Origin: Podila epigama
Lineage: Eukaryota > Mortierellomycota > Mortierellomycetes > Mortierellales > Mortierellaceae
DNA length: 13,707 nucleotides
Direction: 5' to 3'
Assembly: GCA_015679605.1 (NCBI GenBank)
Contig: JAAAVE010000775.1
Location: 1-13,707, forward strand
The notes beneath the pieces were generated by a model. The model was not told where the DNA came from and made no database searches. It saw nothing but the letters and a program-made list of their open reading frames with translations. Positions 9,239-13,707 of the stretch are shown here, one piece after another. Both the position numbers and the translations under genes were made by a program. Every line of letters starts with the position of its first letter. The stretch's first letter is position 1.

Positions 9239-10365
9239 GCCGCTTGCCTGTTTTTGTTTTTCAGTGAGCAAAACGAGAGCAATCAAGCAACAAACCGCAA
9301 CATTTGTTTGAACACCATCTCCTCCTACCCCTCCTTTTTTCCCATCCTGAGAGTGTTGATGTTTGAGGCAAAAACATCTTCATCTTTTTACTACCGTCTA
9401 CCACACATTTTTTGCCCATTGACCACCTAACCCTTTTTTTCGCAATGAGGCAGTGCATCATGAGCAAAGAGGCCAAAGGCCTTGGTCGACAAGTCGACAG
9501 CAACCAAGAAGAGGACTTTTTATCCAGATGGTCTAACTGAGCCTCAAGGGGTCGTCGTTCATTATGTCATTGTTTTTTTGTGCCGCGCATTCAATATGTG
9601 GGTGTATGTGACAAAGTGTGATAAAGATGTGTTGAACCGCGTGGTAAGGTTGAAGGCTGAGTGTGTGTGCACGGTGAGACAAAGTGGGTCGACCCGCGTC
9701 ACCATGCAGATGGATGCATTTGCCTGGCAAAAAAAAACAGCAAAAAGTTCGGAAGAGGAAAAAATGAATCCGGTGGGCACTTTTTTTTTTTTTGTTCTCT
9801 TCCAAAAGGGTTATTGTTCCTCCATGCCCTAAAAAAAATTGAGCCTGGAAAGTCAACATTTGCAAACACTTCTGGTGAATGATGGATGAATGGTGGGTGA
9901 CACTTGGCATGGCTTTTTTTGTTCTGTCCAACTGCGCTGTACTCCACAATTGCCGGCCGTTGCCGATGGGCTACACACATACCGACAATAGTAATGTCAC
10001 ACGTAGCTGTGCTGGCATAGCCTTTTGTACGTCTTTGTTTCGTCGTCGTCACGCCTCCGTGTTGCACAGCCCACATTGCTCATTTCAACAGCTTCTTTTT
10101 TGGAAAATAGAAAAGTGGGCTATGGTCAAAAGGTATGTATGACAAGGCAAAAAGCGACGAAATGTGAACATGTGGTCGTGTGCCAAACATTCCTGTCGCT
10201 CTCATTTTTTGTTTTTCTTCTTCTCGAAAACCTTTTTACTTTTTGTACACTTTACTTGTTCTTCATGAATGTAAAATGTGTGAGCCTTGGCAAGCCTGCG
10301 CCCCGTTTTTTCCGATCAATGGATGGACGTCTCGCCCTGAAAATCATCCTCTTTTGATTTTTTCT

Positions 10366-10373
10366 TATAAAAA
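10366..10373 (+). promoter_or_regulatory. TATA box of the arrestin gene
   Basis: TATAAAAA followed by GGG, after a T-rich tract and before a CT-rich stretch (10376-10475), matches the TATAWAWR consensus. It is 326 bp upstream of the chosen ATG. A second TATAAAAA lies at 10497-10504, 195 bp upstream, so there may be two transcription starts. Confidence 0.5.
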
Positions 10374-10541
10374 GGGTCTCATCCTCATCCTTTTGTTTTT
10401 CCTTTTTTTCATTTTCTTTCTCCTTCATTATCAACCAATATACTCTTCACCACCACCACTATCCCCTTTTTTTTAATAGTCATTCTTTTAGTTTTGTATA
10501 AAAACTTCTTTAGCCACAACCACATCCATACCTACATTCTC

Positions 10542-10680
10542 AACAACAACAACAACACAGCTTCATCTTTAATCTCCAGCTTCATTTTCAGCTACAACAA
10601 AAGCAACCTCAACAACACACAACTTTTTCATCTTTTACAACTCCAAATACCTCTCTACCACTCTCTACAACTCTCTACAA
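10542..10680 (+). repeat. CAA repeat and triple CTCTCTAC(C/A)A repeat in the 5' leader
   Basis: CAA units run at 10542-10557. Three 10-bp units (10651-10660, 10661-10670, 10671-10680) end 11 bases before the ATG. The leader is poor in G, so little secondary structure is expected, which suits efficient scanning by ribosomes. Confidence 0.7.
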
Positions 10681-10691
10681 ACTTCAAAATT

Positions 10692-11995
10692 ATGGGTTAC
10701 ACATTCGACATTGAGTTGGATACCGAACAGCCTTTCATCGTTGACCTGGAAGTCAAGGAATACCACACACAGGTCCTGAGTGGTGTCATTAAATTAAACT
10801 TGGACAAGCCAGAGTCGTTTAAGGTTGCTACCGTCTCTTTGGTTGGTCATGGTAGGTTACATCTTCATCTCTTCTTTTTTAAATTCATTCTTGCTCATTT
10901 TTTTTTCTTTTCTCTATTGTCAGAAGTGCTCACTCTATTTCCTGTCCTGTCATATTTCTCCATAATAGTGGGTGTGATGTTGAATGCCGATACCCCTGAG
11001 GCTGCAATTGTACACGAGCGCATCATTAACAGTACAGGAGACCTCATCGCTGCCAATGACACCAACGGCGACGGTCTCATCAGCTTTGGTGCTGGTACCC
11101 AATACCTCCCCTTCCGAATTGATATCCCTCGCTCTGGTGATTTGCCCCCTACCTTTGTAAACAAACTGGATACCCCTTATATCGACTGGAAGTACGAGAT
11201 TCAGGTCACTCTTCGCCGAGACTCCATCTTTGCATCAACAAAAGTACTCAAGAAGGACGTTATCCTACGACGCACCCACACTCCTTCACAAGACTCTACT
11301 ACACTGACAGCCTCAGCTGACGTCTTTGGTCACTACCGGAGCAAGCTGACCGCAGATGGAATCATTTCACTAGGACAAGATACTCTCCATGCCTCTGTTG
11401 AGCTCAAAGCCCGCCGTAAGGAGTACATGATCAAGGAGATTGACTGTGCACTCGTACAAATTGAGGATATTCACTACAAGACAAGACGCGGACACCCATC
11501 TGTTGCAAATGCGTAAGTACATGGCAATTGCTAGGAGGAGTATAGGAAGCATGGGGTCAGAGGGTGTCTGAGATATGCAAGAGATGATGCTAATTATATT
11601 TTCTAAATTTTTTTGTGACCATGCTATTATCTAGACCTGTTCCTGGTGCACCATGCAAAGTGAATGCCTCACGGATAGTATCCAACTTCAAAAAGGTGCG
11701 AAATGAAGAGAGCGACATGGACTTTGGTCGCAAGAAGCCCATCAACATGGACCTGCGCATTGATAACCTACAGCTCATTCCCACCGAAAAAGGACTTCGC
11801 TGGTTGACGATCTCACACGTACTACGTTACACCATCCACTTTATGGACGTCGAGATGGCACCCATCGTAACAGATCTTCCTATCTTTGTTGACCACGAAA
11901 TCCTAACTGGGGACAAGGAGCCTATGAAGTTCAAGCGGGCAGATACAATCTTGGCTTCAGAAGCTGTGCAGCCGCAAATCGAGGCGCATTTGTAA
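10692..11995 (+). CDS. Arrestin-fold (alpha-arrestin-like) protein, three exons
   Basis: Exons 10692-10851, 10969-11512 and 11635-11995 (stop TAA) give about 354 residues. Introns are 117 and 122 bp (donors GTAGGT and GTAAGT, acceptors AATAG and TCTAG) with matching phases. The N-terminal half shows the arrestin beta-sandwich pattern: a start of FDIELD, then YHTQVLSGVIKLNLDKP, VATVSLVGH and HERII, ending in YLPFRIDIPRSGDLPPTF with a conserved YIDWKYEIQVTL strand pair. The second half (VFGHYRSKL onward, with RIDNLQLIPTEKG) fits an arrestin C-domain. Fungal alpha-arrestins are adaptors that recruit ubiquitin ligases to plasma membrane transporters, but I see no (L/P)PxY motif here, so Rsp5-type WW binding is not supported. 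Intron 1 is a multiple of three without a stop, so unspliced DNA stays open. An in-frame frame also extends upstream to 10494, but its Asn/Ser-rich leader-like sequence argues against a start there. Confidence 0.83.
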
Positions 11996-12045
11996 GAAAA
12001 CAAAACTTGTGGACTAAACCCACTGCATACCTTCAATCCCATATC

Positions 12046-12071
12046 ATATATACACACACACATGTATATAT
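12046..12071 (+). terminator. TA-rich 3' end with inverted repeat after the arrestin gene
   Basis: ATATATAC (12046-12053) and GTATATAT (12064-12071) are perfect inverted copies around a CA-rich 10-base loop, starting 50 bp after the stop. TATATA-type sequences act as polyadenylation efficiency elements in yeasts. Use here is inferred. Confidence 0.4.
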
Positions 12072-12301
12072 TTTTTGCCAATACCTCCATCTGCACATAG
12101 TCACCATAGCATTCTTCATATAGACATCAAGTAAAAACATTGTAAACCAGTTTCATTCAGAAAAAGCTTATTCCCCCACTTTTGTTCAGGACGATTTTTT
12201 TTTTTTTCCAAATGAAAGTGTACATATGAGAAATTCAGGGATGTGAACATGGTGGTCTCGAAGCTTCTCGTTCTTTCGATGCTGCTTTAGCGCGTCCTCT
12301 A

Positions 12302-12461
12302 GCACACACCATTGTGTGCGTAGACAGAGAGGCAAAAGTGTAGCGTGTGCATTTGGACATGATATGTCCGCTATCTTATGGCTGGATCTAAGCCACAATT
12401 TTAGGGTGAAGAAGGCCATTGGTTGTGATTGTATGAACCCTCCTTTCTCAATATAATCACC
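12302..12461 (+). promoter_or_regulatory. Promoter region of the RACK1 gene
   Basis: Two perfect inverted repeats stand out: GCACACA-CCAT-TGTGTGC (12302-12319) and GGACAT-GAT-ATGTCC (12355-12369). Nearer the ATG are TTAGGGT (12401-12407), the telomere-like box typical of Tbf1-type control of ribosomal genes in several fungi, and ATTGG (12418-12422), a reversed CCAAT box. No clear TATA box is seen close to the start. RACK1 is commonly co-regulated with ribosomal protein genes, which makes the TTAGGGT plausible. Confidence 0.45.
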
Positions 12462-13707
12462 ATGTCCAGCGATAGCCTGAACTACCGCGGCGAGCTTGTT
12501 GGTGGGTGATTATGGGCATATATCAGCACATCATTCAGCTCATGCATGGAGACAACCATCCGACTCTGGATATCAACATATTTCTTCAAAAGAGCGTTAT
12601 GGACCGATCGATGGATACGAATCCGATATGGATGTGCGTGGATTTTTATTATTTTTTATATCGGATGGCTACAAAGGACAAATACCAAAAAGTGCGCTGA
12701 CACCCCTTCATTTGAATGAATGTGTCATTTTGCATCATTTCATCAACTTTTTTATTTTCATCTTGTCAGGAAGCCTGTCTACAGAAGGAAATCATGGATG
12801 ATTATTGATTATACAACATGCATGGGGAAACGCTGATCAAATCCTCATGGGATTGCGTATCATCACTTTCTCAAGAAGGATACGCAGAGGATGGAGCTTT
12901 TTACATTATTCAGGAGATACTTTTTCGGTCACATCCAGAAGATTTATAGACAATGAGCCAATTGCTAAAACCACGATGCACCGTTCTTGTGCTTTATGCA
13001 TCATAGGTCACTCTGACTGGGTCACCGCCATCGCCACCACCGCCGAGGCCCCCGATATGATCTTGTCGTCCTCCCGCGGTATGTAGAGAGGCAGAAACGT
13101 TGGAAAAACAAATGGAGCATATCTGGAATACTGGGAGTTTTTTTTTCAGCATAAAGGAATACAAAAAAAAGTTCAGGATGAGCAGCATAAATGGACAACA
13201 AATGAAGCACGTCTTGGAATCAGCAAACAGATTCCTCTAATGTTTAGACGAAGCACTGGCACTTGATTGCAGGAGAAAGAGCACTCAGATATTCACAGTT
13301 TTTTTGAACACAAAAGCAACCAGGACGGCAGACGATTTTCTATATGTTCCAACACTGAAGGAATTGTCAAAACGCAGCATAGTTTGGCACAGAGATATCA
13401 GTTTCTTTGAAGAAAAAAAACCCCATCATGGCAACAGTGGACAATTTTTTGCAGCAAGATTCTAGTCGCTTATCTCACACCTTTTCCGCCCTCTTTTTTG
13501 ATCCGACCTTATTGTATTCAGACAAGTCCATCATCGTCTGGTCCTTGTCTCGTGATGACGGCTCCTTCGGTTACCCCAAGAAGTCTCTTCGCGGCCACAA
13601 CTCCGCTGTCCAGGATGTTGTCATCTCCTCCGATGGTCAGTTCGCTTTGTCTGCCTCCTGGGACAAGACCCTCCGTCTCTGGGACCTCAACACCGGCAAC
13701 ACCACCC
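12462..13707 (+). CDS. RACK1: RACK1/Asc1/Cpc2 ribosome-associated WD-repeat protein, 5' part
   Basis: Exons 12462-12501, 13007-13078 and 13522-13707, the last cut by the window end, encode the first 99 residues of a protein usually near 315. The joined start reads [18 protein letters not shown], followed by [19 protein letters not shown] and [13 protein letters not shown]. These are the conserved first WD blade of RACK1, including the GH and W(S/D)L ends. The second blade runs from [15 protein letters not shown] to [13 protein letters not shown]. Both junctions are phase 1 and rebuild conserved residues (Gly before HSDW; Asp of DKSI). The start ATG has A at -3. RACK1 is a seven-bladed propeller on the 40S head that scaffolds signalling kinases and influences translation. 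Donors are GTGGGT (unusual) and GTATGT. Confidence 0.92.
12502..13006 (+). other. Intron 1 of RACK1 (505 bp) with a hairpin
   Basis: Donor GTGGGT and acceptor CATAG. The intron contains ATCCGATAT (12621-12629) and its perfect complement ATATCGGAT (12658-12666), extendable by two G-U pairs. No clear C/D pair (RUGAUGA with CUGA at snoRNA spacing) or full H/ACA pattern could be assigned by eye. RACK1 genes of yeast and mammals host C/D snoRNAs in introns, so the length is notable. Confidence 0.75.
13079..13521 (+). other. Intron 2 of RACK1 (443 bp)
   Basis: Donor GTATGT and acceptor TATTCAG, phase 1. A small hairpin GGAATC (13216-13221) with GATTCC (13230-13235) encloses an 8-base loop. One CUGA (13355-13358) and one near-C box AGGATGA (13175-13181) are present but 180 nt apart, too far for a standard C/D snoRNA. 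A pyrimidine-rich tract precedes the acceptor. Confidence 0.8.

Larger units (their letters stand above)
8838..10365. other. Long divergent intergenic region
   Basis: About 1.5 kb between the minus-strand membrane protein and the TATA box of the arrestin gene. Reading frames on both strands are short, rich in homopolymer-encoded residues (Phe, Lys) and lack recognisable domains. Visible elements are listed separately: a triple 10-bp repeat, an E2F/SCB-like site and a telomere-like octamer. There are also several palindromes built on GTCGAC (9485-9498 contains two; GGGTCGACCC at 9686-9695) and an AAGGCCTT at about 9476. I see no RNA gene. Confidence 0.6.

Noticed and set aside
9485-9695. Cluster of GTCGAC palindromes
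   Set aside because: Six-base palindromes are expected by chance and no larger shared unit was found.
9482-9832. 116-codon plus-strand frame in the intergenic region
   Set aside because: It ends in homopolymer-encoded Phe, shows no domain, and has competing frames on the other strand through the same simple sequence.
10494-10691. In-frame 66-residue N-terminal extension of the arrestin
   Set aside because: The sequence is leader-like (CAA and CTCTCTACAA repeats, Asn/Ser/Leu-rich), and the family-like beta strand begins at the ATG at 10692. A second TATA box overlaps the extension's start.
13175-13358. C/D snoRNA from AGGATGA and CUGA in RACK1 intron 2
   Set aside because: The boxes are about 180 nt apart, the C box is imperfect, and no terminal stem is seen.

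Overview
The window is eukaryotic and most likely from an early-diverging filamentous fungus. I favour Mortierellomycota (a Mortierella-type genome), but that is inference. Supporting signs are small spliceosomal introns with GTAAGT-like donors and TAG/CAG acceptors, CT-rich promoters and leaders, many long A/T homopolymers, and protein sequences of fungal type. No prokaryotic signals, rRNA, confident tRNA, CRISPR array or autonomous transposon are visible.

Layout. (1) Positions 1-1075 are non-coding: a 25-base T run, a roughly 75 bp imperfect direct duplication spaced about 178 bp apart, then a CA repeat and a CT-rich promoter/leader. (2) Positions 1076-7013 (+) hold a complete five-exon gene for an ABCC (MRP-type) full ABC transporter of about 1664 residues. 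Its first two exons are only 51 and 44 nt. (3) Positions 7277-8837 (-), tail to tail with it, encode a predicted type II membrane protein of about 484 residues resembling DUF1647/glycosyltransferase-like proteins. A C-rich tract in its 5' part is read here as an intron. (4) Positions 8838-10691 are a long divergent intergenic region with a perfect E2F/SCB-like element, a triple 10-bp repeat, and TATA boxes for the next gene. (5) Positions 10692-11995 (+) encode a three-exon arrestin-fold protein of about 354 residues. (6) Positions 12462-13707 (+) are the 5' part of the RACK1/Asc1 (Cpc2) WD-repeat gene, with two tiny first exons separated by unusually long introns (505 and 443 bp). It runs off the window end.

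The genes look like independently transcribed housekeeping or transport genes, not a pathway cluster. The ABC transporter would act in vacuolar or plasma membrane, the type II protein in the Golgi/ER lumen, the arrestin in the cytosol at membranes, and RACK1 on the 40S ribosome. I found no convincing evidence for a new multi-gene system. The observations most worth checking are RNA-level ones: long RACK1 introns with hairpins, an in-frame alternative acceptor in the arrestin gene, the intron-versus-frameshift question at the poly-C tract, and an overlapping uORF upstream of the membrane protein.
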